The notes under the pieces are model-generated. The model was not told the origin of the DNA, did no database searches, and was given only the letters and a program-made list of their open reading frames with translations. Positions 15,837-25,893 of a stretch of DNA of 64,000 bases are shown one piece after another; the stretch's first letter is position 1; each line of letters opens with the position of its first letter. Both the position numbers and the translations under genes were made by a program. Source of the stretch: Casuarina equisetifolia (lineage: Eukaryota > Streptophyta > Magnoliopsida > Fagales > Casuarinaceae); NCBI GenBank assembly GCA_028551475.1, contig CM052355.1:17505543-17569542 (forward strand), read 5' to 3'.

Positions 15837-16175
15837 TGTAAAAGTAAACAACTCAGGAACTTCGGGTGAATCTTGCTGATTTCATTGACAAGCAAACCGA
15901 ATTACAAAGAGTTCTTGCGGGAGAAATTGTTCCCGTAGTGGTATAAAACGAAAAATTGTGTACATATTAATAGAGGAAGAAGAAGGGTAAAAAGGGGCAG
16001 CAGCGAGCAATGCTGCTGCGGTAGCTTGTGTAGCCCCGTCTAGCACCAGCTGATTCTGGTGCTAGAACCGTAGGTGGCGCGGTGCAGTGGTGGTGCAGAG
16101 CAGAGCCGCAGGGTGCAGATGTCTTCTCTGTCGGGGGTGCTGATGTGGTAGGTTGACGTGGCTCATCTTCAAACA
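15837..16175 (-). repeat. 3' LTR of the Copia element
   Basis: This is identical in length to the partner LTR (339 bp) and abuts the polypurine tract. It contains a perfect 9-bp inverted repeat, TAGCACCAG / CTGGTGCTA, around a 6-base loop, and a CAGCAGC / GCTGCTG hairpin just beside it. Confidence 0.95.
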
Positions 16176-16182
16176 GGCCCCC

Positions 16183-19100
16183 TCAAGCTAATGGTTGGTA
16201 TGTGTTAATAACGCCTAGCTTGGAAAGGAGATGAGCATGCTGATTTGCCCCAAGGGCCTTGGTCAAAAGGTCAGCTGGTTGATCCTTAGTCCCGACGTGG
16301 TCGGTCTTGATAATTCGTCGACGTATCTTCTCACGAATAAAATGACAGTCCACATCTATGTGCTTGGTCCGCTGATGTACCATCGGATTAGCGGCGAGTT
16401 CCATGGCAGCTTTGTTGTCACAAAATAACTGCACTGGACGGGGAACATTGATTCCCATATCTTCAATAAGTCCAAGTAACCATAGTATCTCGCAGGATGT
16501 GACTGCCATTGCCCGATATTCAGCCTCTGTAGATGATCTAGAGACTACCCCCTGTTTCTTGCTTTTCCAAGAGATGAGGGTACTTCCAAGCATGATGCAA
16601 AAACCTGTCAAGGACTTCCGACCTACCTTGCATGATGCGTAGTCGGAATCACAGTAGGCGCGCATCTGATAACCTCCTGAAGAGGGGATGAATAATCCTG
16701 TTCCTGGACAGCTCTTCAGATATCTCACTAGTCGAATAGCCGCTTCCCAATGAGACTTCTTCGGCTTGTGCATGAACTGAGCTAAATTGTGAACTGTATA
16801 GGAGATGTCTGGTCGTGTGACCGTGAGATAATTCAGTTTCCCTATAAGTTGTTGATACTTAAGGGAATCATTCAGAAGAGGGTCATCATCTCTCGGGACA
16901 TGTGCTCCTTGATCGTGCTTGGCCGTGGTCAAGGATAGATTTGTGTCCATGGGATTGTCAACTGGTTTTGTACCACTGAGCCCCATCTCATCAATCAGTT
17001 CAAGGATGTATTTTCTTTGACTCAAGTGAAGGCCCTTCTCATCTCTCAAGACCTCAACCCCAAGAAAAAACTTGAGATTTCCCAAGTCCTTGATGTGGAA
17101 GGAAGAATGTAAATGTGCCTTCAATTCCTTGATGCCATCAATGTCACTACCTGTAATGAGGATGTCGTCAACATAAATCATGATGAGGACAATGAGATTA
17201 CCTTGTCGCTTGACAAAGAGGGAAGTGTCGTGCATGGAGTCTTGATAGCCAGCTGCCAGTAGAGCTGTGGTGAATTTCTCATACCATTGTCGTGCAGCTT
17301 GCTTAAGTCCATAAATAGAGCGTTTGAGCTTGCATACCTTCCCAGTATGTTCATGTGGGTTGCCAGGAGGAGGGCGCATGTATACTTCTTCATGTAAGTC
17401 CCCTTGTAGGAAAGCATTGCTAACGTCCATCTGGTAGATATTCCAGTCATTCTGAGCTGCCAATGAAAGGGCACATCGAACTGTAATATGCTTTACCACT
17501 GGTGCAAAAATATCATGATAGTCCACTCCTTCCTTTTGGCTGAAGCCTTTAGCCACAAGACGGGCTTTATATCTCTCTACCGTCCCATCAGCATTGTACT
17601 TGATCTTATATACCCATTTACATCCAATGGCTTTCCTCCCAGGTGGAAGATCCACAATCTCCCAAGTGTTGTTTGCCTCCAATGCCGTGATCTCTTGTGT
17701 CATGGCATCTTGCCATCTAGGATTGCAAACTGCCTCATAGTGATAGGTTGGTTCTGTTTCAAGTGAAATGGAGGCAATGAAGGCTTGGGTGATAGGAGAA
17801 AGGTGATCATATGAAATGAAGGCAGAAAGTGGGTATTCTGAAGATGTGCTTTCAAGAGCATTGATGGTAGGACAGACATAGTCATTTGACCAAAGTGGTG
17901 GTCGAGAGACTCTAGTGGAGCGCCTCGGGATTATGTCAGCTGGAGGCTCTGGGGGCTCTACTGATGGTGAGGGTTCTGGTTCGTCCTCATCAGAGAAGAA
18001 ATCATATGGTTCGGCTGATGGTGGTGGAGGAACCAGAGTTCGGTGTGAAGGAGGTGTAGGGTCAGGTGGTGTGGAAATGTGCTCATTCGAAGTGGGGAAT
18101 GAGCTGGAGCATTTGCTGATTGGCGTTGATTGATGTACTCCCGGATCCTTTTCAACGAGATCTGTCAAAGGGACAAGGTGTGTGGACTGTGATTTAGGGC
18201 TAGTGCGTGAGAAGGGGAAAATGTCCTCGTGGAATGTGACATCCCTATTGACAAAGAAACGATGTGTTTCGGGGTTATAAAGTCTATATCCTTTCTGACT
18301 AGGTGCATATCCCATGAAGATGCATGGTGTTGCTCGTGGAGCAAATTTGTCTCTTGGTCCCACAGTAGTGGCATAACAGAGACATCCAAAAACCCTAAGG
18401 TGAGAGATCTTGGGAGTTTTTCCAAATAATTTCTCGTAGGGTGTGACCCCATCTAAAACGGATGATGGCATCCTGTTAATGAGGTATGTGGCTGTGAGAA
18501 TGCACTCTCCCCAAAATTTAATGGGGAGGTGAGCCTGAAATTTGACCGCTCGTGCTACATCTAAAATGTGACGATGTTTACGCTCAACAACACCATTTTG
18601 TTGGGGAGTGTGGACACATGAGCTTTCATGCGTGATCCCCCTAGATGAGAAAAGGTTTTTGATGTTGTGATTGAGGAAATCAAGGGCATTGTCGGTCCGA
18701 ATGCGTTTGATATTGGTGTCAAACTGATTGCGGACGAGATTGAGAAACTCTTCTATTTTTGGAAAAGTTTCATCCTTTGTTTTCATGAGAAACGTCCATG
18801 TTCCTCGTGAAAAGTCATCAACAATGGTGAGAAAATATCTCGACCCATCATGATTAGGACTCCGGTATGGGCCCCAAACATCAACATGTATTAAATCAAA
18901 AGGCCGTTGCGCTGTGTGATCGCGCGTCGGAAAAGGTTTGCGAGTTTGTTTCGCAAGTGGACAAATATCACAAAATTTATCAAGAGAATAATTTTGAAAA
19001 GGAAGTTCTTTGATAAATTTAAATTTTGCATGTGACATGTGTCCAAAACGACAATGCCAAAGTTTGGAATCAAAAGTACAACTCGATAAGGAGTTTACAA

Positions 19101-19860
19101 AATGTGAATTTGAAGTTTCAAGTGTGGATGAATTTTTCCTAATAGATGATGCAACAAAGAAATAAAGCCCATTTTTCATTCTACCCAGGCCCTTGACATC
19201 ACTCGTCGAAAGGTCCTGAAATACACAAAATTCGGTGTAGAGGATGATTCGACAATTGTTATCAAGGCAGAATTTAGAAACAGATATCAAATTGAATTTA
19301 AAATCAGGAGAATATAGGACAGTATTCAATTTGAGATGCTTGGAAATATGGGTGTTGCCAGTGTGAGTAACCAATGCACTATCACCATTAGGAAATTTAA
19401 CTTTCCTAGATCTAGATGCGCATGATGCAATAGAGTCTAGGCAATTTAAGTTGGCAGTAATATGATCACTAGCACCAGAATCAATAATCCAAATTCGATT
19501 GAGGAAATCGGGCGTACCTTCAGCCAAGTAAGCATGGCTATCTTCGGAGTCCTTTTTGACAAATTGCATAAACCGTTGGAAGTCGGTTTTGGTGATGAAG
19601 ACATGATCTGAATCGTCAGTTACCAAGTTGGCTTTTGCTTCCTCCTTGTAGTGCTTGTGACCTGGAGGGAACCCGTTCAGCTTGTAGCATTCCTTACGCT
19701 CATGCCCATAATTCTTGCAATATTCACACTGGGGGCCAGTGAGGCGGTAGCAATTTTCCCGAGTGTGATTTTTTCGGCCGCAAATTGGGCATTTTTCAGC
19801 TGCCCTGTACGGCACGTCGTTTGCCCTAAACGACCTGTCGTTTTCGCGGCCTCTAAACAA
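16183..19860 (-). CDS. Copia pol-like region (fossil element)
   Basis: One long open frame of about 1,225 residues. In order it shows a CCHC zinc knuckle (CEYCKNYGHERKEC), a retropepsin-type IDSGASDH motif, a pre-integrase zinc region, the integrase core (IHVDVWGPYRS ... TPQQNGVVERK), a reverse transcriptase with YVDDILITGSD, and an RNase H end (WKSKKQGVVSRSSTEAEY). This is the standard Copia order. The protein would act inside virus-like particles to copy and insert the element. Confidence 0.93.
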   Translation of the reverse strand: MFRGRENDRSFRANDVPYRAAEKCPICGRKNHTRENCYRLTGPQCEYCKNYGHERKECYKLNGFPPGHKHYKEEAKANLVTDDSDHVFITKTDFQRFMQFVKKDSEDSHAYLAEGTPDFLNRIWIIDSGASDHITANLNCLDSIASCASRSRKVKFPNGDSALVTHTGNTHISKHLKLNTVLYSPDFKFNLISVSKFCLDNNCRIILYTEFCVFQDLSTSDVKGLGRMKNGLYFFVASSIRKNSSTLETSNSHFVNSLSSCTFDSKLWHCRFGHMSHAKFKFIKELPFQNYSLDKFCDICPLAKQTRKPFPTRDHTAQRPFDLIHVDVWGPYRSPNHDGSRYFLTIVDDFSRGTWTFLMKTKDETFPKIEEFLNLVRNQFDTNIKRIRTDNALDFLNHNIKNLFSSRGITHESSCVHTPQQNGVVERKHRHILDVARAVKFQAHLPIKFWGECILTATYLINRMPSSVLDGVTPYEKLFGKTPKISHLRVFGCLCYATTVGPRDKFAPRATPCIFMGYAPSQKGYRLYNPETHRFFVNRDVTFHEDIFPFSRTSPKSQSTHLVPLTDLVEKDPGVHQSTPISKCSSSFPTSNEHISTPPDPTPPSHRTLVPPPPSAEPYDFFSDEDEPEPSPSVEPPEPPADIIPRRSTRVSRPPLWSNDYVCPTINALESTSSEYPLSAFISYDHLSPITQAFIASISLETEPTYHYEAVCNPRWQDAMTQEITALEANNTWEIVDLPPGRKAIGCKWVYKIKYNADGTVERYKARLVAKGFSQKEGVDYHDIFAPVVKHITVRCALSLAAQNDWNIYQMDVSNAFLQGDLHEEVYMRPPPGNPHEHTGKVCKLKRSIYGLKQAARQWYEKFTTALLAAGYQDSMHDTSLFVKRQGNLIVLIMIYVDDILITGSDIDGIKELKAHLHSSFHIKDLGNLKFFLGVEVLRDEKGLHLSQRKYILELIDEMGLSGTKPVDNPMDTNLSLTTAKHDQGAHVPRDDDPLLNDSLKYQQLIGKLNYLTVTRPDISYTVHNLAQFMHKPKKSHWEAAIRLVRYLKSCPGTGLFIPSSGGYQMRAYCDSDYASCKVGRKSLTGFCIMLGSTLISWKSKKQGVVSRSSTEAEYRAMAVTSCEILWLLGLIEDMGINVPRPVQLFCDNKAAMELAANPMVHQRTKHIDVDCHFIREKIRRRIIKTDHVGTKDQPADLLTKALGANQHAHLLSKLGVINTYQPLA

Positions 19861-19941
19861 CCTGTCGTTTTGTGCGGCCTTAAGTGAGAACGACGCGTCG
19901 TTCTCGGTCAGCGCTGACTGCGCTGATGTCGCCGCGATAGG

Positions 19942-20787
19942 TCATTCTGTTGCAACAAGTGCTGATCGTTTGAACGACTCTGTTGCGTCGGGCGAATTGT
20001 TCGCCGCAACAAAGCTGTAATCAGCCACCGTCTTCCCCGCCTCCGTCCGCCGGTACTCAGCCTTGATGAGGATCGAATAGGCCTGGAAAACGTCGGGAAG
20101 CGGATTCATCAAGAAAATTTGGTCTCGGACGGCCGAATAGACCCCATCGACGCCGTGCATAAACTGGTAGAATTTCATCTTCTCCTGGTGGCGGACGCAC
20201 GGCGGGTAGAGTAGAATATCGGGCTCCTCAAGCTCCATCAGTGAATCATACTCTTCCCAGAGCTCCCGGAGCTGGCCGAAGAACACCGAAATTGAGTTTC
20301 CCCCTTGCCGGATGTGCCAGAGACGGGTAATTAGGTCGTAGATGCGACTCGGGTCGACTTGGTTGTACCGGGCGCAGAGTTCGGACCAGAGCTTCGCGGC
20401 GGAGCGGGTGTAAATCAGGCCGCCGTGGAGCTCCTCTACGATTGAGTTCAGAATCCAGCCTCGGCAAACCTGATTGCACCGCTCCCAGAGTGGTAGAAGC
20501 GGTGACCCGTCCTCCGGTTTCGGGTAGGACCCGTCGACGAAGACCAGTTTGTTCTTGATCGACAGCGAAATCAGCATCGTCTCGTACCAGACGGCATAAT
20601 TTGAGGCTCCGGTCAGTTTCATGGTCACCAGCGTCAGAGAATTTGTGTCTCCAATGGGCAAATAGAGCGGGTCGGTGAAGTCAGGTTCAACTCGGACCCG
20701 ATTGTTGTTTTCTTCAAAATTCCGATGCGACGGAGTGTTCGCTCGCGGCGGAGTTTGGTTGATTTGGGGCGGCTCGAGAGGCGGCAC
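19942..20787 (-). CDS. Copia gag-like region (fossil element)
   Basis: About 281 residues with the plant Copia gag signature: LTGASNYAVWYETMLISL, then WILNSIVEEL and a LWSELCARYNQVDPSRIYDL segment. It lies just upstream of pol on the same strand, inside the leader side of the element. Local GC content is higher than the host flanks. Confidence 0.88.
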   Translation of the reverse strand: MPPLEPPQINQTPPRANTPSHRNFEENNNRVRVEPDFTDPLYLPIGDTNSLTLVTMKLTGASNYAVWYETMLISLSIKNKLVFVDGSYPKPEDGSPLLPLWERCNQVCRGWILNSIVEELHGGLIYTRSAAKLWSELCARYNQVDPSRIYDLITRLWHIRQGGNSISVFFGQLRELWEEYDSLMELEEPDILLYPPCVRHQEKMKFYQFMHGVDGVYSAVRDQIFLMNPLPDVFQAYSILIKAEYRRTEAGKTVADYSFVAANNSPDATESFKRSALVATE

Positions 20788-21351
20788 ATTTCACCTCATG
20801 TAACTGCGGTGTGGCGGCACATACCGCGGACCTCCGCTGGATTGGCTGCCGGTGCGGACGGAGCGGTCGTCGGCCATCGATCTAGGGCACGGTGGTCAGA
20901 AACAGTGTCGTTCTGTACTAGGGCAAATTAGGGCAAGAACCTGCAACGGCGTCGTTTTGAGCCTTTTGAGGGGGATGGAGAACGGTGTCGTTCTGCCTGA
21001 TGATTTTAGGGCAAGTAAAGTCCAACGACGTCGTATTGACGAAGTTGGGATATGTGTTGCTCAAAAAACGACATTGTTTCTGATTACGAGTTCGTTTTAT
21101 CAAGAAAAACGATGCCGTTTTGGAGCGGGTGATCGGACTTTGTCGCAGAAGTGTTCTGCGAGTGCCAGAGATGAAAAATGGTCGGAATCTACGATTCTGC
21201 AACCGAAAGTGGCGGAAAATAACACAGAAAAGGCCGAAAAATGGATTTTTGTGAAGTGCGGAAGCGTGTTTGGGTTTGGATAAAAAAAAATCAGGTTTGA
21301 AGTGCGATTTTTGAGAAGAAAAAAACCCCTCAAAACCTGGCTCGGGTACCA

Positions 21352-21690
21352 TGTAAAAGTAAACAACTCAGGAACTTCGGGTGAATCTTGCTGATTTCAT
21401 TGAGAAGCAAACCAAATTACAAAGAGTTCTTGCGGGAGAAATTGTTCCCGTAGTGGTATAAAACAAAAAATTGTGTACATATTAATAGAGGAAGAAGAAG
21501 GGTAAAAAGGGGCAGCAGCGAGCAATGCTGCTGCGGTAGCTTGTGTAGCCCCGTCTAGCACCAGCTAATTCTGGTGCTAGAACCGTAGGTGGCGCGGTGC
21601 AGTGGTGGTGCAGAGCAGAGCCACAGGGTGCAGATGTCTTCTCTGTCGGGGGTGCTGATGTGGCAGGCTGACGTGGCTCATCTTCAAACA
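21352..21690 (-). repeat. 5' LTR of the Copia element
   Basis: 339 bp, beginning TGTAAAAG and ending TTCAAACA, followed by the TTTTC target duplication. It should hold the promoter of the element. Confidence 0.95.
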
Positions 21691-23161
21691 TTTTCCATTC
21701 ATCGTTCAGCAATGGGAGAATAAAGACATATATTTGCAAATATTGTTTCATCTAAGAGCAGAAAAATGCGCTTTCACTGTCATCTTGCTGATCGAAAGAC
21801 ACGGTTTGTGAACTCTTATGAGGGAAAGGAAGAACCTTCACATTGATACTTTCGAAAAAAAAAAAAAGAAAAAGAAAAAAGAGCACAGTCAAAGTCATCT
21901 CAATATGATTTTGCAATGTGGTCATTTGGGACAAAATTCTTAATCATACCAAGAAAGCAATAGAAACAAAGAATTTCAAATTGGTACAGCCACATTGTGT
22001 GATTTTACATTAAATCTCAACTGATGAAGCTACCTTTTTTTTTTTTTTTTAATATTACAACTCATGCAAACAAAGTATCAAACTTTAAACCTTATAGTTG
22101 GAATCTCTGCTAACTTACAAAAAAAACTTTTGAAAAACACAATTATAAACATTAATAAGCATAATTTAGTTTAGCATTTTTATTATAGACAACTATGATG
22201 CTTATTAATGTTGAGAATTAAAGTTTCAAATTAAAAAGATATGATTTTTGGATAATGTTTAAATATAATAATTATTTATGCAATTCATGAGTTAAACTTT
22301 AAACTTTCTATAATTAGTTCGGTTCTCCTTTTCTTGTCTTTTGTAGCGAGAAAATACATGTGAATTTTTTGACAAGCATGTGTTTCCTCTTTACTATCTT
22401 GTTAGTTGCTTTGACAGTATATAATTATTCTAACCAAGCTGATAACTTTTTGCATCTATGATGATAACAGTGTTGCGTCATTTACCACAGGGAAACCTCT
22501 AAGAAATAACTATGTTCTATAAGTGGCAGAATGAAAACAGAGTGAAATATTGAGAGAGGATACTACAACCTTTCAAATTGCTCTTGTAATGAATGAGATA
22601 AATATTACAGAGGACTTGGGTCCATATTTGTAGGGATACATAAGAGGGTAAAAGAGTTTAAAGATCTAACAATATACAACAACCGAGCGGGAACATGGCA
22701 ACGCCTGAATAACAGAAGAGACAAGAATCATGTAGTTGAGAGTCGTCGTCGTGATGTCGCTTCATGACCAGGATAGTGAATTGGCATGATATGTGGCATG
22801 GCATCCTCCATCGTGCTTGAACGGCACCATTCTGGGTTTGTGTTAGAGCTGCTTGACTTGTTAAGATTACATTGATCAGCAGGCAGCTCACCTAAGGATC
22901 GTTCGTTTTCAGTATACTCATTCCAGCTGTGTATCTTTCATCTTACTTGTATACTACGAATCAATTTGTGTATTATATTTAACTCTAAATCAATATTGTA
23001 TAAGATCAATTATTTTACAATGACATGACAGTAAGTGGACTAGCCATCTTACTTGTATACCTGTTTTACAATGACCAGGGAAAATAAAATAAAAAAGACA
23101 TGCAATAAGACATGCACCAGTCACACAGAATGGTGCATGTTCCAACGACCAAGGCCTAATC
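21691..23161. other. Intergenic, 3' side of the polygalacturonase gene
   Basis: AT-rich, with poly(T) and poly(A) runs near 21,860 and 22,040. No coding signal is recognised. The last few hundred bases before 23,162 should be the 3' UTR of the polygalacturonase gene. Confidence 0.45.
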
Positions 23162-25893
23162 TCAGCAGGAGACAAGATTAGAGTTTCCGATGCTTGAGGG
23201 CTTGCCTCTCAGCAAACAGTCAATTGGAGGAACAGTTGCAGTTTTCAGCTCGCCATATGCCTTCCAGCAGAAAGATTTGGACGAACCGCTCTCTTGAGCT
23301 GCCGCAAGCTTGATGGTAGATAGAGAAACACCAGTACATGGAATGCTGTCACTGCATGCAAAATGTACCGGTTTTACCGTGAAGGTTCCTTGTATATTTA
23401 CATAGTCTACGCCTGACACTGCCACAGCTGAAGTTGAATTGGAACATTTTATCTTATCACAATAGAATTGATCGATCATTATAGGAATTTTTACTCCAGA
23501 AACTTGAATGTTGGAGAACATAATTCCATGTACTGAGCCTGACCCTCCCTGCAGGAGAAAACAAGGGCCGTTAGTCTATAGGTTTCACGGCCTAGTGCTA
23601 GCTCTTAAATAAATAAATAATACATAAACGAATTGGTTGATATGATTAATAGGTTGCAATTTCAGATGGAAACCACATCTTATAAGTCGACCTCTTCAAG
23701 AAAAAAAAAGGTGTTTTTACCTGCCAAGTCTTGATTCTGACACCAGTCAATGTATTGCTCATTTTGACGTTACGGACGGTGACATTTGATACGCAAGCCT
23801 TGGTATTATCCTTCCCTAGCCCTCCTATGCTGATTCCATGTCCAGGTCCACAATTAACATCGTGTATGTAGATATTTGAGCATCCAGTTTGTATGGACAC
23901 GCAGTCATCTCCTACAGAAGGGGGAGAAGGAGTTCAGACCTCCGCACGGTGTCAAGTTAATCTTGGGTTTAGGTTCTTATTACTGGTTTTCAAGGCAAAT
24001 TTTGTTTTATCCCCGGCGGTTAAAAAGAAGTAGGCACCGGAAGAGTCCTAATGTAGTTGCCACAAAAATTCCAACGGGCAGAACAATGACAGCCTTAATT
24101 TCAATGGGGTTGACCTTTGTACCTTTCTTGTTCACCTCACTCAGTTGAGAAGAAAATGACTTAGAATTAGTTTTTCACTGTAAAAAGGTAATGAAATGGA
24201 GAATGTCGTGTTCAGTTTGAGAAACCACCCCACATGGTTTAAAATATTGTTTCCTTTTCAAAACCGCATTTAAAACTACCAACTTTTATGTTCAGTGAAG
24301 TGTCACTGCTATCAATGCCATTTCAAGTTGCTTTTTCCTAAGTCTTTGGACTTCTCTCCCTGTTTCTCTCTTCTACGTTGGTTAGAGTGAAAGGTCTAAT
24401 CTCCAGAATGAATCTCAACTTCTACATGTTCCGAATGTGGAAATATACTGATTTTTGAATTACCACAAGCAAGATTGGTGCTGTAAATGACCACATCTTG
24501 GGAGTTTTGCAGGTGGATTCCATCTGTGTTGGGGCTGTCACCAGGGGATGAAACATGTATGTTGGAGACCTGAACGGCTGTGCAGCTGTCGAACTTGAGA
24601 TGGGCCTGAGGGCTGTTTTGAAGTGTTATGCCTGTGACTGTCACGCCTTTACTTCCATAAAACCTAAGCGCCTTCATACCAAAATAGAATCCCATATAAA
24701 AATTACGACCTCTCAACATCATTGTTATATATGTGAATAGGGAAAGGTTGTTACCGTTGGTTTGGTTTTTGGCATTTTCCCCTGCACATGTCATTTTTAA
24801 CGAAGGTAAAATTAGAATTGAGTATGTCAACGGCTGTTTAAACTGAGAAAAAGCAAGCCTTGTTTGACTTGGTGAACTTACCGAGCCATCCCACCAGACT
24901 GAACCTTGTCCATCAATGATACCTTTACCTTTGATTGTAATCCCTTGAAGCTTCGTAAATTCCAGCCATTGTAGGAGACCTGAATCCCAGGGCCCGGAGC
25001 TTGTGGGGGCTATGATTTTGCCATCCAACTGCATTGCATTTGATAATTTAGTAGTGGGCAATATACTAACAATCCGTCAACAAGTTTTTGTTCGTACATG
25101 CAGAGATGTTTGCTACGTTTTTTATGTGCATCTGAGAAGAAAACGAAAAAGTTAACCTAGAAAAAAGGCATTGAAAAGAAACTGAGGCATGCAGAAAGAC
25201 GACTTTTGGTTGCTCAAAAATCCCTCTGTTGTTTCCACAAGAGCTTTTCTCAAGGTGACAAACTACAGTATAACCCTCCATCTTCGGATTGAATGACTGG
25301 TCTGGTAATTCAATGAAGTTTTATTTGCATGGGTTATACGTAAATTACCTGAAACACAATATTTGGTTCGCAAGAAGATCCAGAGAAAGATATTGGTTTG
25401 ACGAGGAAAACAGACCCAGCTGGAACAACTACTGTTGATGCCTTCACCTTGCAAGCCGCCGCCCACGCTGCTTCAAATGCCTGCCTTGCATCGAAAGAGA
25501 TTAGCATTCTTATCTTAACTGAATGATTAAACAACGTCAAGGACACATCAATGACTAAATACATTATAATACAACTGATGACACGATCAATAGTACAGAA
25601 CGGTGAAGCAGAGCACTGAAATTATTTGGGATCACCTTTGTGTCATCGGCATGCCCATCGCCTTTAGCGCCATAGTCTAATACATTAAAGGTGTCAGAGC
25701 TCACCATGCCACGGCCTTGATAGTTATTAACACCATAACCCTTCGCTTTCTTCACAAGCACCGAGGCCGGGACAACCTTGCTTTTCCTCCATTGTCTACT
25801 CTCTCTGGCACCGCAAGTTCCAAAACTTGAAGACCAGACAGAAAAAGCAACCAAAACGACCAACGTCAGGTCTTTCACATTAAGCCTCTCCAT
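23162..25893 (-). CDS. Polygalacturonase, GH28 family, secreted
   Basis: The enzyme cuts polygalacturonan in the cell wall. Seven exons were read: 25636-25893, 25349-25480, 24882-25028, 24755-24781, 24464-24671, 23721-23911 and 23162-23548. They join in frame to 449 residues. A signal peptide is visible ([16 protein letters not shown], residues 9-24). All four GH28 signatures are present: NTD at 236-238, DD at 259-260 within CGDDC, GHG at 281-283 and RIK at 316-318. These hold the catalytic Asp residues, the His and the substrate-binding Arg/Lys. Exon 4 is only 27 nt and encodes GKMPKTKPT. The protein resembles the plant clade with a basic linker after the signal peptide ([15 protein letters not shown]), as in Arabidopsis At1g48100-like proteins. 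Exo- or endo-action cannot be told from sequence. A fragment of a related gene lies at 15.5 kb. Confidence 0.95.

Larger units (their letters stand above)
15837..21690 (-). mobile_element. Copia LTR retrotransposon, nearly whole, young
   Basis: This is a 5,854-bp element on the minus strand. Two 339-bp LTRs (TGTAAAAG...TTCAAACA) are flanked by a perfect 5-bp target duplication, TTTTC. Next to the LTR at 21,352 the primer-binding site reads TGGTACCCGAGCCAGG, close to the initiator-Met tRNA type. Next to the other LTR is a polypurine tract, TTGAGGGGGCC. Inside are a gag-like region and a pol-like region with domains in the order zinc knuckle, integrase, reverse transcriptase, RNase H, which defines Copia. 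By eye the LTRs differ at 7 of 339 positions (about 2%), which suggests an age of roughly one to a few million years. It looks almost whole, with at most about one break, or a natural frame boundary. Confidence 0.96.

Noticed and set aside
17488-18452. Plus- and minus-strand frames inside the first Copia element
   Set aside because: They are shadows of the long pol frame, with no independent start context or family.
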